From Amphibalanus amphitrite (Eukaryota > Arthropoda > Thecostraca > Balanomorpha > Balanidae), in NCBI RefSeq assembly GCF_019059575.1, contig NW_024881565.1, positions 372,001 to 436,000 on the forward strand: a stretch of 64,000 nt of DNA, given 5' to 3'. Positions within the stretch are counted from its first letter, which is position 1; each line of letters starts with the position of its first letter. The translations under genes and the position numbers were made by a program. The notes under the pieces are model-generated. The model did no database searches. It was not told the origin of the DNA and saw only the letters and a program-made list of their open reading frames with translations. Below, piece by piece: positions 42,463-53,711 of the stretch.

Positions 42463-45400
42463 TTAGCGCAGCTGCAGACCGCCCACGGCGGCGGCCAGCC
42501 CCGGCTGGGGGTCGTGGCCGCCGTGACCGTGCGGCAGCCAGCGTGGCACCGGTACCGGCGGGTGGCCGCGCGGCGCCGCCCCGTGCCCGGCTCCGGTGTA
42601 CCCCGGGGAGTCGCCCGGGTACCCAGGGGAACCGTCAGGGTACGCCGGGCCGGATGGATACCCCGGTGAGCTGTCCGGATATACCGGAGAAGCTGAACTG
42701 TCCAGCGGCGCCGATGGACTGAAGTCACTTGCAGAACTCATGGAGGAGTTTCGCCACCCGTACCTGCCAGAACGCAGGTGGTAAGAAAGCATACCTAGGT
42801 CTAACTCTGGAAGAACATCGTCGTGATAGAATCGCTGTCTCAAGAGAGAATGGAACCATGTCGGCCCAGAGATCAACAGAGCGTCCACAACAAGGGTGTC
42901 AGACGGACTGGATGAAAAAGAGCACAAGGCTGACTAACATTGCATGGTGCACCCTTGGGGAGGGGGGGGGGGCATTACGTACCCCTGAGCGGCGCCGCAG
43001 CGACAGGGCGGCGTCCCGGCGGGGGCGGGGGCGGCGCTTTGGCGGCGGGTCGGGGTGCCGGCTGCGTACGGCGGCGGCGGCTCGGGCGGCACAGAGTCTG
43101 CCCGGCCAACCGCCGCCGCCGCTCCCGACTCCGGCGGACGGAGCAGCTCCCGCACCCTGCCGACACGCTGCTGACACCGCTGGGAACCTGAAACACAGGT
43201 CGTCCGGGGTCACTGACACCGGACTGACATATAGCGAGCAGATGCCACCCACGTATCTTTGGCAACCCCCTCCTGATCCCCCACCCCCACCCAGCCCGGC
43301 AGGCCCCGACACGTCACCGATAAAAAGATCATAAACCGTCCACTGTGAAATTGCGGCCTTTGTAAAAACATCCGGCATTACGAACGCAGCATAGCTATGC
43401 ACTAGAAATACAACACCGCAGCTGCCGTCTAGCAACTCCCTAATGGCGCGAGTCCACACTCATCAAATGTGATATCTCGATCACGTATCGGTTTCAGAAC
43501 CTTCAAAGAAGAGCTAATTGGTCTTCCGAGCCCCGCACGCGTAGCGCAGTGGAAATAGTCCAGCCGGCGCCACCTGATGCTCCCTGCGGCCCCGCCGCGG
43601 GCCGTACCGGTGAATTTGGCGGCGTGCAGGTGCTCGGCGTCGATGTCGGGCAGCTCGCTGACGATGTCTCGGTGCGCGCTGAACACCAGCTGGGTCCGCT
43701 CGGCCAGCTGCAGGTAGGCGTCCGAGAGCGTCAGCAGGCCCTGCTTCAGACGCGCCATCTTGGCCACCTCGTTCTCCCGCGTCCGCTCCGTCACTGCCGG
43801 GGGATGGGCCGGGTCACATATCCGTCACTGCGGGGGGATGGGCCGGGTCACATATCCGTCACTGCGGGGGGATGGGCCGGGTCACATATCCGTCACTGCG
43901 GGGGGATGGGCCGGGTCACATATCGGTTACTGCGGGGGTCGGCCGAGTCATAAGTCACTGCCGGGGGATGAGGCGGGCCACACAACGGTCATTGATCAAT
44001 GCCCGGGAGTAATATACCGGTCAATGTCATAAAACCATATTACGCTGGGGAGCCAACATTTTTCTTTCTTCTTTTGAATTTTGATTTCTCTCCTGTTAGC
44101 GTCCTTAGCGTCAGCATAGCTAATAATCATGGCTATGAAATACCGCAATTACTCTTTAAATGTCATTGGCATGGACCGGAAAGGACGTAGAAGATAAATT
44201 AAAACGTTTCACAATTCACTGGTTGTTTACTTGAGCAGATCGGGCCAACAAGATTTACCCAATACCCAACTTCGAATGGGCTGGGCATGTGCCGGGCCAT
44301 ATGTCAGAAAATGGTGTGTCATAAATGGTGAATGCCGGGCGATATGCCGGCCGCTGATAAATAAATTAGCCACTGACTGGGGATATACTGGGCCATATAT
44401 CGGCTCGGCCACTGCCGCCTGGAAAAATCGGTTATATGCCACCCACGGGAACATGTTCAGTAAACACTGGATGACTCGCCGGGTCATAGCCCGTCTGTTG
44501 CAGGGGATATACTGGGGCAGACTCAGTCGAACTCTGTTGACACGGATAAGTCAGAATCACACGTCAGTTTATAATACAGCGCAGCGATATAAAAAGGACA
44601 TGGATTTAACATAACATGGCCGGAAAAGGCAAAACCGTTCGAGATGGTGACGTATTTCACAGAACGTTGCCTCTAAGCTGCGGAACTTCGGACTGTGCGG
44701 AGAACTCTCGACTGCACTGGCTCACCCTCGCTGAGCGCGGCGTTCTTGGCCCTCTCGGATGCAGTGAGTTTGAGCTCGGCCTGCTGCCGGTCGCCAGCGG
44801 CCGCCTTCTTCAGCTCGCGCCGGTACTTGCTCTCCTTGGTCTCGCAGGCGGCGAGTTCCGAGCGGCAGCTGTCCAGCTGCTCCTCACCCTCCAGAATCAT
44901 CTCGAACTGGTACCGGAGCGCCTTCAGCTGGGCTGCCGGGGTGGAGCGCGAGAAGCGGACCATCAGGCGTAACTCGAGTGCAGCATATACAATAAAAAAA
45001 GAGATGTAAACAATGATATCGTTTAACCCACGAGCCGCTGGGGGGGGGGCATAAAGTTGCCCCCCCCTTTACGTTTTGTGAAATATCTCCGAAACCTGAT
45101 GAGCTACGAACGTGAAACTTGGCATAGCTTCAAATGAATACCTAGGCAATGTTTGAGGAAAGTTTGGTGGTTGTAGTACCTAAGATGACGTCACAGTGAC
45201 GTCATAAAGTTTTGTCGTTTTCCGATATGGACCGTTTCTGATGACGCTCAGGGGCGGATCCAGCATTTTGCCAAGGGAGGGGCTATTCCGAATCGGGGGC
45301 CCCCCATCGATGGGGGCCCTACCTACCCCCAAAAGTTTAAGCCTGGATTTCGTCCACTTTATTTTTGGGGGCCCCCTATCATGCTTTTTTTTTGCAAAAA

Positions 45401-47416
45401 AAAAAGAAAATGAGAAAGTCGCCCGGGGGGGGGGGCGCTATAGTCCCTATCGCCCCCCCTGGATCCGCCCCTGCTAGGAGGCCTTGTATGTGAACTAGGA
45501 AGCCCTCTGTGATAGCTAGGAGGCCCTCTGTGCAGATGCGAGCGCAGGCCCTCAGTACAGACTTGGAGACCCTTTGTGTGGATGCGAGTGGAGGCCCTCT
45601 GTGGAGATTAAGAGGTCCTGTGTTGGCGAAGAGGATATCTGTGCAGGCTTGGAGTCCCTCTGTGCAGGATAGGAGACCTTCTGTGTGAGTTAGGAGGCCC
45701 TCTGTGTTGGCTAGGAGGCCCTTTGTTCGGATGCGAGTGGAGGCCTCTGTGTAGGCTAAGAGATTTTGTGTTTGTTAGGACATCTGTGCAGGCTTGGAGG
45801 CCCTCTGTGCAGGTTAGGAGGCCCTGTAAAAGTGGTCATCTCTGTGAGTATAAGAGACCTCCAAGTTATGAAAAGCTTTACCAATCTTCTAACAAAGAAG
45901 TCTTCTCAGCTAGTCTTCTAAGAAATAACTAAGTGGGTAGGTTAAAAAAAAAAAACTCATCGGATTTCGGCCACTTTATTTTCAGGAGGCCCCTTTTCAG
46001 CTTTTTAACTTTTTATTTTATTTTTGAAAAAAATCGGCCAAGGGGGGGGCCATGGCCCCCATGGCCCCCCCCCTTGTATCCGCGCCTGATGACGCTGAGC
46101 ATGAAACTCAACTGTAAATGAACTAGACAGCACCTGCTGTCATCCTAAAACATCTAACTACACTTCCATCTGGTTTCTGACCAATGTTCGACCCTTTATA
46201 TTCGGTCCCATATATCTGATGTATCGTGAGGAATATGAGAGTCGCAAATCTATAATTTCACTTATGACGTCACTGTGACGTCATTTCAAATGGGATCGAC
46301 ACCAAATTTAGACACAACCTCGGCTAGTTATTCAGGAAGATGTGTGCAAAGCAGGGCTGCGGAGTCGATGGATTTTCGGCGACTCCGACTTCGACTCCGA
46401 CTCCGGCTTTCAAAAACCAGCTCCGACTCCGACTCCGACTCCGGGCAGAATTGTCGACTCCGACCGACTCCAACTCCCGACTCCGACTCCGCAGACCTAG
46501 CAGGGCTGCGGAGTCGACAGATTTTCGGTGACTCCGACTCCGACTCCGGCTCGGGTTTCTAAAATCGACTCCGACTCCGACTCCGGTCACAACTGTCGAC
46601 TCCGACCGACTCCGACTCCGACTCCGACTCCGACTCCGCAGCCCTGGTGCAAAGTTTCACTTCTCTATCTCTTCGCGTTGCGACGATATCGTCGCAGAAG
46701 TAAAGGGGGGGGGCAACTATATGCCCCCCCCCCCCAGCGGCCGCCGGGTTAAATGATCACAAGCATCCCATAGACAGTCAAAAAGTAACAACCTTGAGCT
46801 AAAGAGCGTCCGGTGAGTTTCACTCTAGACCACCGACACTAAACATTCCCAGTGGTCTATTGTTCGAGCCGGGCAGCGTTTCGTCGGCTAATGATCGCCC
46901 GGTCATTATTGTGTTCTGGCAGGCAGCACGGGGAGGGGAGAGTACCAAAGCGTGACGATGAGTCATCAACACATGAATCGCCTGACGCGAAACGAAACAC
47001 CCCGACACGCCGGTCTCTTCGTCCTCATGGCCGTCCTTTACATACCTAGCTCTCAAGGCACGGGGACATAGTTATTAGTTGGTCGGAAACATTCCAGAAT
47101 GGCAAGACATCACCATTGTGGCACCACGTCACCTCTCTCTCCCGGTACAGCCACTACACTCCCCGGCCAGGCCGAACGCTCACCATTGAACTCGGTCTGC
47201 ACGTCGGCGTAGATGGCGGTGAGCTCGGCCAGCAGCTGTGCCACCTCCTGGACGGCGCGGTTCTCGTCCCGCAGCGACCAGCGCACCAGGTCCTGCGCGG
47301 CGCGATTCTGCGCCGCCACCAGGCCGCGCTGCGCGGCGCGCACCGTGCGCAGCTCAGAGATGAGTAGCTGCAGCTCCGAGTGGCGGCTGCTCAGCGTGCG
47401 CAGCCGCACACCGCCC
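42463..47416 (-). CDS. Coiled-coil, possibly BAR-like protein with Pro/Tyr-rich tail (partial)
   Basis: Exons read on the minus strand: 47416-47184, 44972-44726, 43793-43608, 43187-42983 and 42763-42463. All have GT/AG borders, and phases agree between the last four. Exon 1 (RHSELQLLISELRTVRAAQR...LLAELTAIYADVQTEFN), exon 2 (ALRYQFEMILEGEEQLDSCR) and exon 3 (ENEVAKMARLKQGLLTLSDA) are strongly helical with heptad-like spacing. Exon 4 adds PPEPPPPYAAGTP, a PPxY-type WW ligand. Exon 5 is a tail of SPGYP-like repeats ending GGLQLR. Exon 1 ends in phase 1 but exon 2 starts in phase 0, so at least one exon between them is unseen; the start codon is also missing. I do not recognise the family; a membrane-shaping BAR protein is a guess. 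Confidence 0.6.
43794..43990. repeat. 35-bp minisatellite abutting a splice acceptor
   Basis: Four to five units containing GGGGGATGGGCCGGGTCACA and ATCCGTCACTGC adjoin exon 3 of the minus-strand gene. The unit includes the acceptor and the first bases of the exon (minus strand CAGTGACGGA). Older, degraded copies (GCCGGGCCATATGTC and similar) continue to about 44500. Confidence 0.85.
45249..46088. mobile_element. hAT-like composite MITE, TSD ATGACGCT
   Basis: It starts CAGGGGCGGATCCAGC, ends GTATCCGCGCCTG and is flanked by ATGACGCT (45241-45248 and 46089-46096). Bases 45249-45474 alone form a short element with perfect 15-bp ends (CAGGGGCGGATCCAG and its inverse). Between this and the right end lies a decayed AGGAGGCCCTCTGTGCAG array related to the one at 29940. 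Confidence 0.8.
46352..46646. mobile_element. hAT-like MITE built of CGACTC repeats, TSD GTGCAAAG
   Basis: It starts CAGGGCTGCGGAGTCG and ends with the exact inverse, flanked by GTGCAAAG (46344-46351 and 46647-46654). Most of its 295 bp are CGACTC hexamers. An internal second copy of the left end (about 46502) shows it is a tandem doublet. Confidence 0.85.
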
Positions 47417-48710
47417 CTGCAGGCCGCATGACTGGTCAGCAGAGCTCTGTTCGGTCGCTGTTTTTATATCAGCGTGCTGTCGGTTTTCCCCACATAAGGA
47501 AGTTATTGCTGGCGCCTGGCGCTTCATGGCCTCTCATTGATCTAACGAATAGACCACTTTAATTTGACCAATGAGGAGCCAAGAAGTAGCAGCATGCTCA
47601 CAGCCTACTGGTAAATAACTGGGGGGGGGGGGAAAGTGCAAACAGAACTCGGGACAGCCACATGATTACCCTATACATGTCATTGGCTAGGACTTGACAG
47701 GAGATACAAGATAAACTAAAACATTTTACAGCAAATGGTTCAATTGGGCAGACAAGGCCCATATGGTTTACCCACCTTCGAAAGACTTTGCTGGCCTTGT
47801 CCATGTCAAGTTGCTTGTAAATAGGCACTTACAGCCCACAGGGAACTAGGCAACGGTTGAATGAACAGTAGGTCATAACATGCCAGAACATTTTTTTTCA
47901 AGCTCACCTACCAGAGGAAATGGTGTAAACTGTAAATTGTTCCCGTGCTCATGAATCTGAGAAATCAATCAGAAAGATAGCCTATTGAGCCATCAAACGC
48001 CCCTTTCCTTGGCACTGTGGCTCTATCAGCTTCCGAGTTATACATCATTTGTTTGTTGACATTCGATCTAAAAATCTGTGATTACCAGTAAATTATGCTG
48101 TCAATGAATAATTTGTGTGCCTAAGTTAATCTCACTCAATTTGTGTAAAATTAGACAATTATTTGAGTGAACAATAATAACTAACCCTCCTCGGTCGGTC
48201 GGTAACGTACGACCGTGCGAGACACCCGCTCCTCACAAAGGGTACTTTATGAATAACCCTATATATGGCCTTGCTAATAACTATCAGTTTTTTCGCAGTC
48301 CAGAAGAAATAACCAAACTGAAAATACACACGGTTAGAGCTTTACATACAAAAAAACATAACTCACTCCATTACACACAATCATACACACAACACCACAC
48401 ACACCACACTTAGATGGCCTTGCCAGGGTATATTGAGTGACGGGTAGGACGAACTTTGGTAGGAATTTCTAGTATACCTACTAGAAAACCTACTATATGT
48501 GGTCGGGACTAGCAAAAAGTTAGTTCAAACTAGAATATGGTAACGCTTATGGTTGGCAGCCATGACGCGCACGTGACAATCATTTCTTAAATTCCTTAAA
48601 TAACAGGTTTTAGGGGCCGATAAGTGGGCAGATACATTCAATTATCAATTAATAATTGATTATGCAAACATTCAAGAATCTACATCATTCAATTCTAGCC
48701 AAAATCACGC
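47417..48710. other. Intergenic or intronic DNA, nothing recognised
   Basis: No gene or complete mobile element was seen. A poly-G run lies at 47622-47632. TGCCAGGGTATATTGAGTG at 48420-48438 is identical to 38522-38540 upstream of TIMM29. ACACAC-rich text lies at 48360-48410. Confidence 0.4.
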
Positions 48711-48785
48711 GGCGCTCCCAGGATTCGAACTCACGACCCTCGGATCCGTAGCCCGATACGCTACCGACTGCGCTACCGAGGACCG
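48711..48785 (-). tRNA. tRNA-Arg(ACG)-like sequence, pseudogene or SINE head
   Basis: Read on the minus strand it has an A box (TAGCGCAGTCGGTAGCG), an anticodon arm TCGGG-CTACGGA-TCCGA with anticodon ACG, and a B box (AGTTCGAATCC). The acceptor and T stems do not pair well, so a working tRNA is unlikely; a tRNA-derived SINE head fits better. Confidence 0.5.
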
Positions 48786-50249
48786 CGCGCCGACGACCGG
48801 AGAGGCGGATCGCGGGTGCTGGCGTGCAGAGAAATCTTTACCCTGTACGCCGTAGAAGATCGGCTGGGTTTCGTGAAAAATGGTAGAGGAATTGTCGAAA
48901 GAAAATTCATCGATCTATCATTTGAGACTAAGAACCATTGATTCCTTCAAAGGTTGACCGAGATATCGCTCGCTGAAAACAGGCCATTTAACATGTAAAC
49001 CCTATGGGCTGGTAGGAAATGTACGCCGTGGAGCAGCAGTGCTACCAACTAACTTCGGCGGGGGCCGGGCCTTGCACCCCTTGCAGTTTGCACCACGCAC
49101 AAAGAAAATCTCATCAGTGAATCATGTGAGTGAAAATCAAGCACTCTTTGAAGTCTCATGACGTCATAGGAGACAGAAAGCCTGCCATAAAGGGCTTGGG
49201 CGGTCAGGGGCGAAATATTCTTTGGATATTCAAGCATATTTTTCACCTTTTGCTTTTCTTTCCGAAAAAATTATGTCCATTGAGTTGAGTAAATTTTCAG
49301 GAAACCTGATGGAAAGTTTTGCTTGCTGAAAAGCTAGAAATCTGCCTCTTGAATGTTCTTCTTCAATTTTCGAGGAAAAAGTGTCATTTCAGCGAAATAA
49401 TTTGAAGAGATTCGCTATTATTAATGGGAGATAAATTTCTTCAAAATTTAAAACTACAAAAAAACAATAAAAACCAAATTAAAAAAAATATTTTGCAGTT
49501 GATTAGACAACTAACTTTTCACATGGATCGCTTTTGTCTTACTTGCGCCAAAACTACCCTCGGTGTTTCGTGGGCGCGCGCTTGCCTTGCGCTTGCCACC
49601 AACTTGCCTTGCTTGCCGCCGTGCGTGATTGTGCGGCCGCTGATCAACGCCGACGCCCCTGCCAACCCTGAAGAAGGTTTCGTACGTCGGTCGTCCTTTT
49701 TTCCTGTGAGTCTTTCAGTATTTTTATCATTTAATAATGCATATCAATTTCATAATTGGCATTATTGTTGTTTCCAGACCAGCAAGCTCTAACTGGTTTC
49801 GTGCACTGTTCCCAGCTCAAACTGTGCCAGTGCAGACGGCACTTATCGCCTTGGCGCGAACTTTTATATAGCCTTGGTGCAAACCATCTGCTTTAAACGC
49901 TAACACTAGTTACGATGATATTTGTTTGAATGACTGCCTACAGGCCAAGGAGAAAATCGTTGAGTGACTGTGAGGGCAGTCAATAACTGGAATGGCTTGC
50001 TTCAAACAGTCTTTGTCGCAGCCACTATCAAGCAGTTCAAATCAACATTGGATTCCCACTGGGTAAATACATGGTACCTGATAGGAGCTAGAAAGGCCTA
50101 AAAGGTCATGAGCATGATGAGGATGATTCTCGTCAGGGTAATTTGCCTCTAAATTCTGATCAGATTAAGGTACCTACCTTAAGTAAGGTAAGAACTGCTA
50201 TCTTGTTGCATTAATTTTTATCAAATGTTTCTGTTAAATTGAGCTTTAA
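48786..50249. other. Intergenic DNA, nothing recognised
   Basis: An open frame at 49424-49792 contains a Cys/Leu/Pro-rich stretch from GCTTGCC repeats and matches no known domain. The rest is AT rich with no clear repeat ends. Confidence 0.4.
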
Positions 50250-50717
50250 AGGGACCCTCCCACCTTAACATTAGATTTGAGTTGAGATAGCCAAAATGGG
50301 GTCCCTGGCTCACAATTACCGGTTTCGGCACTCACAACATCGAGAAATGCCTTAAATCGGAAATATTGAATTTCAAAATTGCAGCATTTTGATTCAGAGG
50401 GACTAATGCATAGGAATACCCCTCTGAATGTGTGACGTCAGCGCAGATATCTAACGATTTTTAAATGTTTGACTAAAACGTTTTGTAGCACGCGGTGGTA
50501 TATGCTGCTTTGCGCGCAACAAATACCGCACTTTCAAATAAAGTCGTTAGGAACTGAGGAGATCCCAAAAAGTAAACAAAAGTAAAAGTCTAATATCTTG
50601 AAAACTGGTGAATATTTTTCGATGAAATTTGGTAGATATTCGTTTTTACTCTTTCTGAACCGAGCGACATCACTTTCATGCCAATTCATTAACTTTTTTG
50701 AAGGTGGGAGGGTCCCT
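50250..50717. mobile_element. Kolobok-like MITE (TTAA), 468 bp
   Basis: Perfect 17-bp terminal repeats AGGGACCCTCCCACCTT lie between TTAA sites (50246-50249 and 50718-50721). The left interior (TTGAGATAGCCA) matches the left end of the 7.5-kb element at 20769. No coding sequence. Confidence 0.8.
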
Positions 50718-50721
50718 TTAA

Positions 50722-52374
50722 GGAAACATTTTACTTATTCATTCAATGATTACCTACCTCATGCTTTTGCAGCCAGATTAGATCGCAAAGCATCACAATG
50801 CGATGCAATGTGATGGTGGTCAAAGGGGTAGCCCTTGTATTGGCACAATCTTGATCTAGTCAAAAACTCAGTGGTGTAGAGGCACTCATTCTCTGTGCAT
50901 TGTGATGACAATTAACTGTGCAGATTGTGCAGATTTTGCATGGAGTGGTGTTGGCACACACTTGGCACTGAGGTGAACCACTCTCTTGATGTATTGTTGT
51001 CCAGGAAACTTATATGTGAGAGAATAGTGTATGACTATGGACACAAAATAAACTTTGTAGTCAGCACGCGCTCAGCCCTAAAGCCCCAACAAGCAAACAA
51101 GAGGCAATTAGTGTTGGCCACTGAGTATATTTGACAGTTGTTTTTGCACCATTTTGCGCCATCCAAATTCAGATGTGCTTAACTGCTTAAGTGTATTGCA
51201 CTCAGTCACAAAAATGAATCACTAGTAGTAGTGTCACTCAAAAAGGTATCAAATCATAAACAGGCATCAATCACATAGCAAAGTTAAGTCTCAACCACCT
51301 GGCACCTACATTTTGTGATCACATGTGTCTGTGTGTGTGTGGACAGGTGCATAATTCCAATTGGATTGGTGTGGTGCAGATTGATCACCCTAGCTATGTG
51401 GCTTGTGATTTGTTGCCATGCTCTGCAACCTGGCAGTCAGGATCTTAGCACTTCTTTACATAGCCAGTTTGCAAAGAATGCCAATTTGGACCAGATGTTG
51501 TCAGTGCTAGGACTTTATGTTGTATACAGGGCAACTTTAGTGCGCTGTGGTGCTGATGTGGACTTTGAATGAAGTACATGTGGTAGCACAAACTTGCAAG
51601 AGTGCTGAACTCTCTTCTGGCAGGTGTCTACTGTCCAGTCAGTATCTGAAGGAATTGACAGTGTGAATGGGCTTCAACTTCCTATGACTTGAATTATTGA
51701 TGTAAGATTCTTATTTCACAATCAAGAATCTGATTATAAATGAGGCAGCTAATTACAGGTCATGCAGATTTGTCCAGTTTTTTTTTTGTGAACATCACAT
51801 ATGATTGTGCTGCTTATGTGGTTTCTTAAGGAGTAGGATTGTTGCATATACTTTGTGTTATTATGGCAAAAGTTTATGCTTTGTTTTTGGTCAACTCCCT
51901 TCAGCTAGATATCTGTTGGTGATTGTGAACATGTGGGCACAGAAGTAGACCTTGGAACTGTCCAATGAAGAATATTTCCATTAGACATCCTTTCACCAGT
52001 TTCCTGTGAATGTTTATCCAGTCTGCTATTTTGTTCCAGTATGATCATTTTGCTCAAAACTGCAGTCTTTTTTTAATTGCTAAGTGCTTCCATGGACCAT
52101 GAGGCATGAGTCCACGAGATGCTGTTTCTAGGTTGCAGTATTCTTTTTCTTTATAAGAGTAAACATTGAAACAATCATCAGACAACTGGTTTCGACTTAT
52201 GACAAGTCACTGCATGATGGCAGCTTACATTAATGAAGTTGTATGATTGAGTGACCATGACAAGGAGTGGAAGTAGCGCATCACCATTCCTTTTAGCTCA
52301 AAGTGCTGTTGACATTTTTGCTGGGACTGCTGGGAAATCTGCTGGGACATTTTTGCGAAAATTGTCTTCGTTAA
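50722..52374. other. Intergenic DNA, nothing recognised
   Basis: AT-rich sequence with TG repeats near 51320 and the text GCTCAGCCCTAAAGCCCCAA (51069-51088), related to sequences at 31558 and 59685. No supported gene. Confidence 0.4.
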
Positions 52375-52738
52375 CCCTCGCATGTGTAGGGAGGGGGGTC
52401 GGATGGACCCCCCGTGGTTTTTCGCGAATAACTCGCGCAAAAAGCGGCCGATCTCGACGAAATTTTCAGTTCCCTCGCGTTAGTCAATTTTACACCTACT
52501 TTGAAAATTCCATGACCCTGACCCAAGTGACCTTTGACCTGTGACCTATTTCTCGAGGCCATGTTTGGCCGGAATCGCGATTCGGCGTATGTCGGCTCGC
52601 ATTAGCTGCGCGTTTGCCGTGGTTTCAAACGTTCAAACATGTGATTTGATGTTGCTCCCATGCATTAGGGTGTATGTCAAGGTCAACTGAAGGTCAGGTA
52701 AGGTCATTGATCTTTATTGACCTCGGTTCACTTTTTTT
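52375..52738. mobile_element. Partial copy of piggyBac-like MITE family B
   Basis: Begins TTAA|CCCTCGCATGTGTAGG and matches the right half of 28952-29841 in inverted orientation, including GGTCGGATGGACC and the AGGTCA-rich part. The other end is missing. Confidence 0.7.
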
Positions 52739-52843
52739 CTTAATATTCCGCCATCCATTAACAGATAACCAGGAGTGCCCCCACCGCAGTCCCAGCGACG
52801 CACAGAACCTTACGTTAACCCAGAAAACATAAAGAGAATTATT

Positions 52844-53254
52844 GTTCGTTTTTTATGTTCGACCCTCACTGTAAACATCTTTTTGGAAACAGCACGAGAA
52901 TTGCTAGCTGAATTTCTGAGAAAATTGGTTAACACACTTTGTAATGGAGATATGAACTAATATTTTCAAAATAAGTTTCTAACACCGATTATATACTGTT
53001 ACGTTAAACGCCGTGCGATTTATTAATTAGTCCAGTTATACTTCCTGACAAGTCCTCGATCCTTGTGGGGTTGCAAATACCGGGCTGCGAGTCTGGGAAA
53101 AAGGAGCCAGGCTGGAGCCAGGTGGAAATAATTTTGATACAATTGATCGTCTGCGAAATCACTGTGCGCCAACGAGTTTTCTCAGTAATTATACCAATTC
53201 TCGTGCTGTGTTAAAAAGACGTTTACAGTGAGGGTCGAACTTCGAAAAACGAAC
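52844..53254. mobile_element. Long-TIR MITE
   Basis: The left end GTTCGTTTTT and the following 80 bp (TTCGACCCTCACTGTAAAC, GCACGAGAATTG) return inverted at 53170-53254 with scattered differences. About 410 bp, non-coding; the target duplication is unclear. Confidence 0.65.
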
Positions 53255-53711
53255 TATAGTCGTGGCACTCCCTGCCAAGAAAGTGAAAAAAAAAAACAGA
53301 ATGATTTACTGATACCATGCAAACAGTATTTACGCCAAATCCAGCAATGACTGACCGCTATACCGATGCTACTCCATAGGACCACATACATATCAAAAAA
53401 GCAAGCATGCAATTTAGGAAAATGATAAGCAAGTGAGTAGATTCGCATGCACAAAGCAATGTAAGCACCACTTTCCCAACAACATAGGAACAACCTTGCC
53501 AATTGCCATTGTAAAGTCAGATGCCTTTCTAATGAACTGATGCTTTCCGTCATGGTGTCGGGCGTATGTGGACCAGCGTGCTCATGTGACATGTATGTAT
53601 TGCATGCTGTGAAGTGAGCTGATCGGTATGTGTGCAGGCACGGCGGCAGGACACATTGCCAGCGGCGCGGGTGATGCGCTGAGCGCGGCCGACGGCGCCG
53701 ACTGAGCAGCC

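Larger units (their letters stand above)
45027..46748. mobile_element. piggyBac-like MITE family D (TTAA) with nested insertions
   Basis: The left end is CCCACGAGCCGCTGGGGGG; the right end inverted is CCCGGCGGCCGCTGGGGGG. TTAA lies outside each end (45023-45026 and 46749-46752). Subterminal G and C runs enclose CATAAAGTTG and CAACTATATG loops. Two 8-bp-duplication elements (45249-46088 and 46352-46646) are nested inside. The host element alone would be about 590 bp. Confidence 0.75.

Noticed and set aside
48711-48785. Functional tRNA-Arg gene
   Set aside because: Acceptor and T stems do not pair, although the A box, B box and anticodon arm are present.
49424-49792. 122-residue frame with a Cys/Leu/Pro-rich stretch
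   Set aside because: It comes from GCTTGCC repeats and has no splice or start context worth keeping.
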